Source of the DNA: Methylobacteriaceae bacterium
GTDB taxonomy: Bacteria > Pseudomonadota > Alphaproteobacteria > Rhizobiales > Beijerinckiaceae
Reading direction: 5' to 3'
Assembly (NCBI GenBank): GCA_020638195.1
Contig: JACKJC010000004.1
Coordinates: 1 to 64,000 of the forward strand
Length of the DNA: 64,000 bases
The position numbers and the translations under genes are program-made. Of this stretch, positions 1 through 7,250 are shown piece by piece. Under the pieces are notes generated by a model. That model made no database searches, was not told the origin of the DNA, and worked only from the letters and a program-made list of their open reading frames with translations. Numbering within the stretch: position 1 is the stretch's first letter; each line of letters opens with the position of its first letter.

Positions 1-66
1 TGGGATGGCGGTGAGCTATCCGGATCGGAAGAAGGGGTGAGGCAGGAACGGCGCCGGGCGCAAAAC

Positions 67-186
67 CCTTCTCCCCGCTAGCGGGGAGAAGGTGGCGCGA
101 CGCGCCGGATGAGGGGCCGGGCCGATACATCCATACCGGTCGCAGGCCCCCTCACCCCTGCCCTCTCCCCGCGGGCGGGGAGAGGG
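67..186. repeat. Composite palindromic repeat, copy A
   Basis: Two palindromes flank a middle segment. The first has a perfect 12-bp stem (67-78 with 81-92) and a 2-nt loop. The second has a perfect 11-bp stem (161-171 with 176-186) and a 4-nt loop. Inner arms GATGAGGGGCC and GGCCCCCTCA can also pair, so the whole unit could fold into a long branched structure. It lies just downstream of the restriction-modification gene stop. A closely similar unit sits inside that gene at 1251-1371, so this is an interspersed element rather than a simple terminator. Confidence 0.85.
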
Positions 187-195
187 AGCCCGCCC

Positions 196-3131
196 TCACC
201 CCTGCTTCGCCGCGCGCTCCAGATTGAGCTCCAGTAGTTTCGCCAGCGCGTCCTCTGTGGAAATGTCCTCCGGCCAGCCATAGGCGGCGGCCACGGCGCG
301 GTCGAGCGCGTCATGCGCGTCGGCGAGCCATTGCGGACGCTGGTTGTAGAGATTGGTCAGCGTCCGCTCTTTCAGCTTCGCGGCGGCTTCGGCGTTCTTC
401 GGCAGGATGCGGTCGGGATAGCCGGGCACGACTTCCGTCTCGACACGCACGAGATCGGGCGGGTTGAGCCAGGCCCGGCGCAGCTCGTCGAGCTTTTTGG
501 CCGCCGCCGCGATCTTCTTGGCGCGCGGATCGGCGGCGTAGTCGGCGGCGACAATGTCAGGCGTGAGGCCTTCGGGGAAGGGGAAGGTTTCGAAAGTGGT
601 GGTGGGCGTGTAGCGGGGACGATCTTCGAGCGAGGTGCCGAGCCCGAGCGCCCATGCTTCGTGGAAGCGCGAATGCAGGATGCCAAAGGTTGTGTCGTCG
701 TCGCGGGCGATGGCGATAACGAGATTTTCGGGCGTGACAATCGCTGGGACGAAGACAAAAGCCCGATGCTTGGACACCATGCTTGTGCCAATGAATCGCG
801 CCTTGGCACCCAGCGCTGCGCGAAACTCAGGTCTAGGCCTTTCGTACCGCCACCACCTTTCCTTGTTCTTCTCGGTCTTGCTCTGTTGTCGCGCAGGATA
901 GACAACCGATCTCGCATATCGATAAGGCGCCTCATACAGCGCCAGTTCCTTTTCGCTATCGATGCCTTCGAACATCAATATCCAGCGATCGGAACTTCGG
1001 CCCGTTATATCTCGACCATTGATTGAAGGCCGCACCACCTCAAGGTTCGATCGTCCGTTCGGATTTAGTGGTTCATCAAGAAATGAACGTGCTTTGGCGC
1101 CGTCGATATCAAAAGGGCCACTCTTGGTGACCCCCATGAACGATACCCCCTCGTTCTCCTTCAGACGCCTCGCCTGCGTAATGTCGAACACTCGCGCCGA
1201 GAGGTCGGCGTGGATGCGCGCGACCGGGCGGCCGTCGAGGCGGGGCGTTTCCTTCTCCCCGCCTGCGGGGAGAAGGTGGCGCGCAGCGCCGGATGAGGGG
1301 CCCTCGCCGCTACATGCGTCCCGGGCGCTTGGCCCCTCACCCCTGCCCTCTCCCCGTTCACGGGGAGAGGGAGCCGCAAAACACACCATGCTCACGCGCA
1401 CCGCCGCGCCGTCGACGATCCACGGCTCGTCGCTCCACGCCTCGAAAATCGCATTCGCCGCGGCGATCGGCTCCAGCACGCGCCGGTTCGCGCCGCCGCG
1501 GATCGAATTTGTTGCGACCAGCCCGACACGACCTGCGCGCCCCGCCTTCGCGGCTGCCCATGCCTTGAAGAACCAGTAACAGACGAGATCGGCCTCGGGC
1601 GGAACCTTGCCGGCATAGGCCGCAAACAAAGCCTCCACTGCATCGTCGCCCATTTCCGCGCGCAGCTTCTTGCCGCCGAGGAACGGCGGATTGCCGACCA
1701 TGAAATCGCAGGCCGGCCAAGGCGCCTCCGAACCATCCGCGTTCAACAGCGCGTTGCGCGTCTCGATTGCTTCCAGCTTGCGCAAAATCGGCTCGGGCCG
1801 CGTGAAGATCGCGTGCTTGAGGCCCCACTGAATGTCGCCGATCCAGATCGTCGCGCGCGCCAGTTCCGCAGCGAGCCCGTTGATCTCGAGACCGTGCAGG
1901 ATTTCAGGGCCCACCTTCGGCGCGCGCGCCTTCAGGCCCATCTGCTCGCATTCGTTGATGACGCGGAATTCGAGGTCCTTCACGCGCTGGAGAGCGACAT
2001 ACAGGAAATTTCCCGAGCCACAGGCGGGATCGAGAATGCGCAAGGAGCGAGCCGTTCGATGAAACGCGATTGCAACTCGGTCGCCGTCTTCAGGCCGGGC
2101 TTGGTGCCGCGCTTCGCGAATTTCTCGATCTCGGCTTTCGCCTGAAGCCACTCGGCTTCGAGCGGCGCCATGACGACGGGATCGACGATCTGCCTGATCT
2201 TGCCCTCGTCCGTGTAATGCGCGCCGATCTGCTTGCGCTTGGCCGGATCGAGAAAGCGCTCGAACAGGGTGCCGAAGATCGAGGGATCGATCTCCGCCCA
2301 TTGCATCGAGCCGGCGGCGACGAGTAGCGCCACATCGTCCTGATCGAGCGGCAGCGCCTTCTGGCCATCGAACAGGCCGCCATTGAAATGCGCGATGAAG
2401 TCGAGACCGACGCGACCGCCTTTCGCCATGGCGTCGAACACATCGTCCAGCATCGCCTTGGCGTGGCGCCAGTTGTTGCCGATCTGGAGCTGTTTCAGCG
2501 CCTTGCGGAAAAAGCCCTCGGGCAGCAGGCGCACGTCTTCCGCGAAAAAGCAGAAGACGAGCTGCATGATGAAATGCGCGACGATCTCGGGCGCATGGCC
2601 GCGCGATTGCAGCCGCATCGACAGGCCGGAGAATTTGTCGGCGGCCTCGCGCGTCAATTGCGCGCGGGTCATCGCGGCGCGCAGCTTGTTCGGCTCGTGG
2701 AAGACGGCGTGCAGGATCGCGAATTGCTCGGGGTCGGCGAGCTGGTCGAGCTTGATCTCGAAGGTGCGCGACGGCGTGTTGTTGAAGGCCGTGACGATGC
2801 GGATCGTATTGGTGTCGCAGGCGACGTTGAGCGGCGGGCTCTCGAGGTTCCACGCATATTGCGAGAGCTGCTTCAGCGCCTCACCCAGATTCTTTTTCTT
2901 CTTCTTGTATTCGAAGGCGAAATGCCCGCGCTTCCAGACGTCGGCGAAACCGGGATTGCCGGAGGATTTCAGCGCGCCCTTCTCGAAGCAATAGTCCTCG
3001 CCGGTCGGATCGGCTTCGGCGGGCGTGGGATGGTCGACGAGACGGCAGAGATCGATGAAATGCTCCTGCGCGGCGGCGCGCTCGGTGAGCTCGACCGGCT
3101 TCCATTTCCTGATGAACTCGTGCGGAGTCAT
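196..3131 (-). pseudogene. MmeI-like type IIG restriction-modification enzyme, frameshifted
   Basis: The product would be a bifunctional endonuclease and SAM-dependent DNA methyltransferase of about 980 residues. The N-terminal part (3131 down to about 2050) has an EYK element in FAFEYKKKKK, fitting a D-ExK nuclease site, and a helical spacer. The methyltransferase part has DPACGSGNFLYVAL (SAM binding) and GNPPF (catalytic NPPF), followed by a target-recognition region and a complete C-terminus. These halves are in different frames: near 2045-2055 the reading frame shifts by one base (one base lost, or two gained). A palindromic repeat (1251-1371) is also translated in frame within the target-recognition half, adding about 40 odd residues. 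Start at 3131 (MTPHEF) is preferred, because the longer reading frame runs into the neighbouring element's terminal repeat. Probably inactive unless the shift is a sequencing error. Confidence 0.8.
1251..1371. repeat. Composite palindromic repeat, copy B, inside a gene
   Basis: Same design as copy A: a 12-bp stem (1251-1262 with 1265-1276), the GGATGAGGGGCC...GGCCCCTCACCC inner arms, then an 11-bp stem (1346-1356 with 1361-1371). It interrupts the methyltransferase-recognition half of the restriction-modification gene without breaking the local frame and is read as an arginine-, glycine- and proline-rich stretch between VRVSMVCFA and RLDGRPVARIHADL, sequences that look contiguous in related enzymes. 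Confidence 0.85.
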
Positions 3132-3169
3132 AAGGCGGCGTAACACGATTCTGAGCCGGTCGTGATCTT

Positions 3170-3180
3170 GACTATTTTCC
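3170..3180. repeat. Flanking direct repeat, left copy
   Basis: GACTATTTTCC directly abuts the left terminal inverted repeat and recurs at 5489-5499 beyond the right end. It is most simply read as target-site duplication from insertion of the 2.3-kb element. Confidence 0.65.
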
Positions 3181-3201
3181 CAATTATATACGTGACAAAG
3201 C

Positions 3202-3423
3202 ATGAGCGATTCGGTACAAGAGGGCTTGCGTGACAGGCCGGCTAACCCTTCTCAGGAGATGATTGACGCGGGCGCTTTGGTGGTCGAGGAGATGCGCGAC
3301 CGCTTCCCTTCGTTTTTTGTGGCCCAGCAGGTGTATATCGCCATGGAATCCCTACGCCGAGGCGACGAAGAGAAAGCGGCGGGAGCGGGTCTTTTGAGAA
3401 GTGAATATTCAGAAAGCGCGTGA
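3202..3423 (+). CDS. Hypothetical small protein, passenger of the element
   Basis: A 73-residue frame beginning at the inner edge of the left terminal repeat. Its central part (PANPSQEMIDAGALVVEEM and FVAQQVYIAMESLR) looks like a genuine helical protein rather than random translation. It overlaps the 3' end of the convergent HEPN-like gene by about 180 bp. The last 50 residues of that gene are low in complexity, so either gene may really be shorter. No function is recognised and no clear ribosome-binding site is seen, because upstream sequence is the terminal repeat. Confidence 0.4.
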   Translation: MSDSVQEGLRDRPANPSQEMIDAGALVVEEMRDRFPSFFVAQQVYIAMESLRRGDEEKAAGAGLLRSEYSESA

Positions 3424-3877
3424 AAATCAGGTCGCAATCGTCTGCCATGGCCACTAGGTCGGGCAGGCTGAATGTGTGGCTTTCTGGCTTGTCTGCGTCT
3501 TTGGCTGTCAGTGCGTTCGATACGACAAGGCCGAGTTGATAATCGTACTCGGATGACATGTGGGCGATCCGGTCGCGCTGTGTCCCGATCAAGGCAAACT
3601 GGTCGAGCAGCGTCTGAAGTTCCGCAATCCATTCTTGATCGCATATCTCTTTCGCAAGGCGCATGAGCCTCTCTGATAAATCAGGGAAACGCATACCGCC
3701 GAAAATGATTCTGGCCTGTTTGTCAGAGAGGCCGGGGCTTGCCCGCCTTACTGACACCCTTGCTGCAGCTTCTGCCCTTGCATAGCTTGTGACCAGACGA
3801 CCAACAGCCGCATAGTAGCCCTTCTCCTCTTCGCGAAGGAATTGCTGAAGGAGCCCTAGTTTGTCTAAGTCCGACAT
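3242..3877 (-). CDS. HEPN-like hypothetical protein, passenger of the element
   Basis: A 211-residue protein from the ATG at 3877. An ATG 48 bp further upstream exists, but MSDLDKLGLL looks like the natural start. The protein is mostly helical and has R101-DRIA-H106, which fits the R-x4-H motif of HEPN ribonuclease or nucleotidyltransferase-partner domains. The last ~50 residues are rich in Pro, Arg, Lys and Ser and may be disordered. It lies inside the IS1595-type element, divergent from a tiny basic protein gene. HEPN membership rests on the short motif and helical character only; a nuclease or abortive-infection role is inference. Confidence 0.6.
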   Translation of the reverse strand: MSDLDKLGLLQQFLREEEKGYYAAVGRLVTSYARAEAAARVSVRRASPGLSDKQARIIFGGMRFPDLSERLMRLAKEICDQEWIAELQTLLDQFALIGTQRDRIAHMSSEYDYQLGLVVSNALTAKDADKPESHTFSLPDLVAMADDCDLIFTRFLNIHFSKDPLPPLSLRRLGVGIPWRYTPAGPQKTKGSGRASPRPPKRPRQSSPEKG

Positions 3878-3905
3878 GTCCGAGCCTAGCGGTGAAGAGG
3901 AAGCG

Positions 3906-4025
3906 ATGAAGCGCACCGACGACACGCTTCGCCGGATGCTGAAAACCCCGCCGAAGCCTCACAAGGATGAGAAGCGCCCGAAGCCAAGGAAGGCTAAGGA
4001 CGCCCGGAAGCCGAAAGAGGACTAG
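3906..4025 (+). CDS. Tiny basic protein (39 residues)
   Basis: The frame MKRTDDTLRRMLKTPPKPHK continues to a Lys-, Arg- and Pro-rich tail ending at 4025. The start at 3906 is favoured by GAGGAAGCG immediately upstream; an ATG at 3876 would add ten acidic residues but overlap the divergent gene's start. The composition (almost no hydrophobic residues after residue 13) suggests a disordered nucleic-acid-binding or stabilising peptide. Short proteins with this TLRRMLKTPPKPHK signature occur in alphaproteobacteria as unknowns. Its 3' end overlaps the convergent gene at 4022-4312 by 4 bp. Confidence 0.55.
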   Translation: MKRTDDTLRRMLKTPPKPHKDEKRPKPRKAKDARKPKED

Positions 4026-4312
4026 TGAGCCGCCTTGGACTCGACTGGCTGCGCCAGAAGCTCAATTTGATTGATAGCTTCCTTAAGAGCCGCGAGGCCA
4101 ATTGCATTCATCCGCAGGTGCGCGACGATTTGCCGAAGAGAAGTCAGGCCATCGCCGCTAGCAATGTGGATCATCGTCTCAAGGGTGATGTTGGCGACGC
4201 CCGCGTTGAACCCGTAATTCGGAGCTGCGTCGAAATATATGATCGGCGCAAGTGCGCTACCCATTGGGGCGAGTTGCGGGAAATTCGATCCGGCCTCGGG
4301 TTTATCGGTCAT
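4022..4312 (-). CDS. Hypothetical 96-residue protein, passenger of the element
   Basis: Complete frame with normal amino-acid composition. The middle (IIYFDAAPNYGFNAGVANITLETM) resembles a beta-rich small domain; the C-terminal half (VAHLRMNAIGLAALKEAINQIELL) is a probable amphipathic helix. It lies 107 bp downstream of the transposase on the same strand, so it may be read from the transposase promoter. No Shine-Dalgarno sequence is seen before the ATG. No family recognised. Confidence 0.6.
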   Translation of the reverse strand: MTDKPEAGSNFPQLAPMGSALAPIIYFDAAPNYGFNAGVANITLETMIHIASGDGLTSLRQIVAHLRMNAIGLAALKEAINQIELLAQPVESKAAH

Positions 4313-4419
4313 GATGGCAATCCATGGGTTTGGGAAGCCAGTAAAGAATGCTGGCTTCCAATCATGGAGTCGAGTCGCGCTGATGCTTACGCCAGCGCAA
4401 AAACTTGCGCGCCGCCTGC

Positions 4420-5388
4420 TTAAGCGTTAGCGGCTTCGTGAGTCCGCCGATAAGTCAGGCGCTTACCGCTGATCTTTTGCAGGGCGCGATCGGTGCGCTC
4501 CTTGTCATTCCAGTTCAGCGCCGTGCGGTGGTTGTAGCGGAAATCGAACTCCGCGAGATAGCGGTGCAAATGCTTTTCGGAGCAATGCTGATAGACGCCC
4601 TTCATGCCGCGCTTGAAGATGCTGAAATAGCCTTCAATCGTGTTGGTGTGGACGGAGCCGCGCACGTACTCATTGCGTGAGTGAACGATGGTGTGATGCT
4701 CGGCAAACTCTTTGCCGGTGCGGACGTACAGGCGGCTTTCGTCGGTATGCAGGACAGACTTGCGGCTGACATTGGTAACGAGAATTTCGCGGACGCTATC
4801 AAGCGTCGCATGCTCGACATGGAAGGAACGAACAGAGCCGCCGCGCTCGACCAGAGCGACAACGGCGCGCTTGCCAGAGGGGCCAGAGCGTCCGCCCTTG
4901 GTGAAGGGCTGGCCGTCGCGGCGCACCTTCGGCTGCGTCTCTTGCTTGCCGAAATAGGTTTCATCGGCCTCGATGACCTTGCCTTCGCCGCCGAGCGGGG
5001 GAACGGAGCCGGGAGCGTCGGCCATAGCCTCGCGGATGCGATGGCACATGAACCATGCGGTCTTGTAGGTCACGCCCAACATGCGGTGCAGTTGGTGCGC
5101 GCTCATGCCCTTCTTGGATGAATTAAGCAGGAAGGTCGCATAGAGCCACGTATTGAGCGCGATCTTGCTGCGCTCGAACACGGTGCCAACGGTCACGGTG
5201 AACTGGTCGCGGCATTCCTTGCACTGGTAGAGGCCGGGGCGATGGGCCTTGCCTGCCAGCTTCGCAATGCGATCCGGGTCCGCGTTGCCGCAGTGAGGGC
5301 AGATCGGGCCGTTCGGCCACAGAAGGCTCTCCAAATGCTCGCGTGCCTTGTCGGCGTCGAGAAAGATGGGGTTAAGTTCTGCGGCCAT
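4420..5388 (-). CDS. IS1595-family (ISXO2-like) transposase
   Basis: A 322-residue protein catalysing cut-and-paste transposition. It has an N-terminal zinc ribbon (CPHC near residue 35 and CKEC near residue 57), a helix-turn-helix-like SSKKGMSAHQLHRMLGVTYKT, and the ISXO2-type catalytic core: IEADETYFGK (first Asp), HTDESRLY (second Asp) and HTNTIEGYFSIFKRG, where Asn replaces the usual Glu. The frame is intact and its length is typical, so the element may still be mobile. It is the rightmost gene of the element and reads leftward from a promoter in the right terminal repeat. Confidence 0.93.
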   Translation of the reverse strand: MAAELNPIFLDADKAREHLESLLWPNGPICPHCGNADPDRIAKLAGKAHRPGLYQCKECRDQFTVTVGTVFERSKIALNTWLYATFLLNSSKKGMSAHQLHRMLGVTYKTAWFMCHRIREAMADAPGSVPPLGGEGKVIEADETYFGKQETQPKVRRDGQPFTKGGRSGPSGKRAVVALVERGGSVRSFHVEHATLDSVREILVTNVSRKSVLHTDESRLYVRTGKEFAEHHTIVHSRNEYVRGSVHTNTIEGYFSIFKRGMKGVYQHCSEKHLHRYLAEFDFRYNHRTALNWNDKERTDRALQKISGKRLTYRRTHEAANA

Positions 5389-5447
5389 GACTCAAGTCCT
5401 TGGAAACACGGGGCGTTGGCGTTTATTCCGTCCGCCTCATGTTGACA

Positions 5448-5476
5448 ACCCTATGGAATCATGGGCGCTTTGTCAA
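5448..5476 (-). promoter_or_regulatory. Predicted transposase promoter
   Basis: On the minus strand there is a perfect -35 box TTGACA (5476-5471), a 17-nt spacer and TAGGGT as a weak -10 (5453-5448), 60 nt before the transposase ATG at 5388. The -35 is part of the right terminal inverted repeat; the matching left repeat has GTGACA instead, the only mismatch between the ends. Confidence 0.6.
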
Positions 5477-5488
5477 GTATATAATTGT

Positions 5489-5499
5489 GACTATTTTCC
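5489..5499. repeat. Flanking direct repeat, right copy
   Basis: Second copy of GACTATTTTCC, one base beyond the right terminal inverted repeat, in the same orientation as the left copy at 3170-3180. Confidence 0.65.
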
Positions 5500-5809
5500 T
5501 ATTTTCTGCATACTGCGTCCATCCCCGTCCGCCGAGGATGCATCCGGAGCGGTCTTGATGTGTGGATGGGGAGCGGCGCCCGCGCCGCGTGGATGACCGG
5601 TCCATGCGTCCCGGGGGGCCTCTTGCAAGGTCGGCAGCGTTTCGGCGCGGCCCACCCTCTCCGCACGGCTCGGCACTATGACCGGGCTGCGATAGTTCGT
5701 GATGGGCCCTTTCCGCCCAGTAGGCCCGCTCGCCCCGCCACAAGCGGGGCGTCACCGAAAAACCGGAAAGACGGTCCGACTGGAGGCGAGGCACACCAAG
5801 AGCCGCGTC

Positions 5810-5862
5810 GGGACCGATGTCGCCGGCATACAAAACAAAAAGATCCCGGCGACATCGGTCCC
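5810..5862. repeat. Perfect 17-bp inverted repeat with A-rich loop
   Basis: The arm GGGACCGATGTCGCCGG (5810-5826) pairs exactly with 5846-5862 across a 19-nt A-rich loop. No T-run follows on either strand, so it is not an obvious intrinsic terminator. It lies within the repeat-rich gap and could be part of an interspersed REP-like element. Confidence 0.8.
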
Positions 5863-5928
5863 GGCCCTCGACCAATTCAACGACCCGGCCGAAAGGCGCG
5901 GGAGCGTCGGCGCGCGCCTCGGCGAACC

Positions 5929-6010
5929 CCTCTCCCCGCGCGGAAACCGGGTGTTCCCGGTTTGCTCCATCGTAAAAAGTCGACGACAGCCGACTGCAAG
6001 CGGGGAGAGG
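5929..6010. repeat. Palindromic repeat, divergent copy C with nested hairpins
   Basis: The outer arms CCTCTCCCCGC (5929-5939) and GCGGGGAGAGG (6000-6010) match the second palindrome of copies A and B, but are separated by 60 nt that contain further hairpins: AAACCGGG...CCCGGTTT (5944-5963) and AGTCG...CGACT (5979-5996). It looks like the same repeat family with a secondary insertion. Confidence 0.65.
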
Positions 6011-6116
6011 CAGGGCGCGCAGCCCATCCGCCACACCCTCGCAAAATCCTTCCCGCCGCCTTCAAATCGGCCCATTCGGGCAATCTGCTGGCGGCTCGAT
6101 TTCTGGGGCCGACGCC

Positions 6117-6704
6117 ATGACATTCGCCTTGAACACAGCCGCCGCCACGCCGCCCGGACGCCGCCGGGCCGTCGCCGTCGCGCTCGCTGCCGCCATCGGC
6201 CTCGGCGCGCCGGCCGCCTGGCTCGCGGGGCGCACTGCCTCTGGGCCCGAGCCGAAACTGCTCGCGCGTCTCGACGCCGGGCCGGTGGTCAAGCGTGAAC
6301 TCGCCTTCACCCCGCGCGACCGCGCCGCCGACGACAGCATCCGCAATTTCAAGCCCGGCAAGGCCTGGACGATGGAGCCGCCGACCTTCGAGCCCGCGAT
6401 CGCCGCCCTGATCGAGGACAGGCCGGCGACGCCGATCAAGGCCAGGGTCGCCGCCGCGCCGCCGCGCCCGCCGGTTCGCCCGGCCTCGCTCGCCCGAACC
6501 GCGCCGGCCGAACCCGTGCCGCGCTACGCCAACCTGCCCGCGGAACGGCGGACGGCGTCGAGCGGCGGTTTCCATCTGCCCGGCTTCGTGCCGACCGGCG
6601 CCGCAGTGATGAAGCAGATCGGTGGGCTGGGCGCGACCATGCGTGATTCGATCGGCTCGGTCGGAACGTCGCTCGGCAAGCTGATGCGGATTTCGTCTCG
6701 CTAG
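6117..6704 (+). CDS. Hypothetical proline-rich single-span membrane protein
   Basis: A 195-residue protein with a short basic N-terminus (GRRR) followed by a hydrophobic Ala-, Val- and Leu-rich span at about residues 17-39, then an Ala-Pro-Arg-rich linker and a small C-terminal segment (residues 150-190) with FHLPGFVPTGAAVMKQIGG. This fits an N-in, C-out anchored envelope protein or uncleaved signal anchor. It has no recognised family. It stands alone between the repeat-rich gap and a convergent PilZ gene. Confidence 0.65.
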   Translation: MTFALNTAAATPPGRRRAVAVALAAAIGLGAPAAWLAGRTASGPEPKLLARLDAGPVVKRELAFTPRDRAADDSIRNFKPGKAWTMEPPTFEPAIAALIEDRPATPIKARVAAAPPRPPVRPASLARTAPAEPVPRYANLPAERRTASSGGFHLPGFVPTGAAVMKQIGGLGATMRDSIGSVGTSLGKLMRISSR

Positions 6705-6765
6705 GGCGGCGAGCGCAGATCCGGCTGAAATCACGGCCTTTTGCGAAGGGATCGCGCGCTAAAAA

Positions 6766-7143
6766 TCAGCCCAGCAGGAAGCGCAGCATGCCCCGGCGCG
6801 GTTTGGCGGCGGTGCGCAGCTCGTCGATGGTGGGCTTCTTGGCCAGTTCCGGCTCGCGCGGGCGCACGCGGCCCTCTTCCTCGTTCGGCAGAACGAAGCG
6901 GATGCCGACGTCGATCCCCTTGCGCCAGACGACTTCGCCGCGCGCCTCGTACTGGCCGAAGCGGATCATGAACTGGCGCGGAATCGAGGTTTCCTCGGTC
7001 GCCTGCAGCCGCGCGCCGGTCTGGGAAATGTCCTTGATGGCGACCTCGACGGAGCGACCGACCGAATCGTACACGCGCGCGCGCGAATGCGTCGGGGTTC
7101 TCTCTCCCAACCGCCGCCCGTTCGTGCCGTTCTTGGCGCCCAT
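6766..7143 (-). CDS. PilZ-domain protein
   Basis: 125 residues. PilZ domains bind cyclic-di-GMP through an RxxxR and a [D/N]xSxxG motif. Here DISQTGARL (about residues 40-48) is clear, whereas the N-terminal Arg motif is only partly matched (GRRLGER, then SRAR). The ATG at 7143 is chosen because GGAG lies about 10 nt upstream; a TTG at 7197 would extend it without a ribosome-binding site. Known roles of PilZ proteins include motility and exopolysaccharide control, which would suit a genome with a flagellar locus, but no neighbour ties it to a process. Confidence 0.8.
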   Translation of the reverse strand: MGAKNGTNGRRLGERTPTHSRARVYDSVGRSVEVAIKDISQTGARLQATEETSIPRQFMIRFGQYEARGEVVWRKGIDVGIRFVLPNEEEGRVRPREPELAKKPTIDELRTAAKPRRGMLRFLLG

Positions 7144-7250
7144 CCCCAGTGCTCCGACGCGCTTCAGAAGGGCAAAATAATTGACGGCTGTTAACAACTC
7201 GTGAAACGCGGGCGTTCGAATTCGCTCGAATGCCTAGATATAGCGCGGAC

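Larger units (their letters stand above)
3181..5488. mobile_element. IS1595-type element with passenger genes
   Basis: The ends are inverted repeats at 3181-3201 and 5467-5487, identical at 20 of 21 positions. GACTATTTTCC is directly repeated just outside (3170-3180 and 5489-5499), as expected of a target duplication; IS1595 members usually make 8 bp, so part of the 11 may be coincidence. Inside are an IS1595-like transposase and up to four small non-transposase genes. IS1595 relatives that carry passenger genes are known. Removing the element and one direct repeat rejoins the upstream region of the restriction-modification gene to the repeat-rich DNA at 5.5 kb. Both ends carry an outward-facing TATAAT (minus strand 3183-3188, plus strand 5480-5485). 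Confidence 0.75.
5500..6116. other. Repeat-rich non-coding stretch
   Basis: About 620 bp without a convincing gene. Open frames here are arginine-, glycine- and proline-rich and look like translated repeats. The stretch holds a perfect 17-bp inverted repeat (5810-5862) and a third, divergent CCTCTCCCCGC...GCGGGGAGAGG palindrome with nested hairpins (5929-6010). Both are listed separately. Confidence 0.6.

Noticed and set aside
4320..5458. Imperfect inverted repeats (12 of 17) close to the transposase as shorter IS ends
   Set aside because: The 20-of-21 match at 3181-3201 and 5467-5487, with flanking direct repeats, is much better, and no 8-bp duplication flanks the shorter pair.
5459..6734. 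Several overlapping frames in the repeat-rich gap and antisense to 6117-6704
   Set aside because: Low-complexity Arg/Gly/Pro-rich translations of palindromes; no family features.
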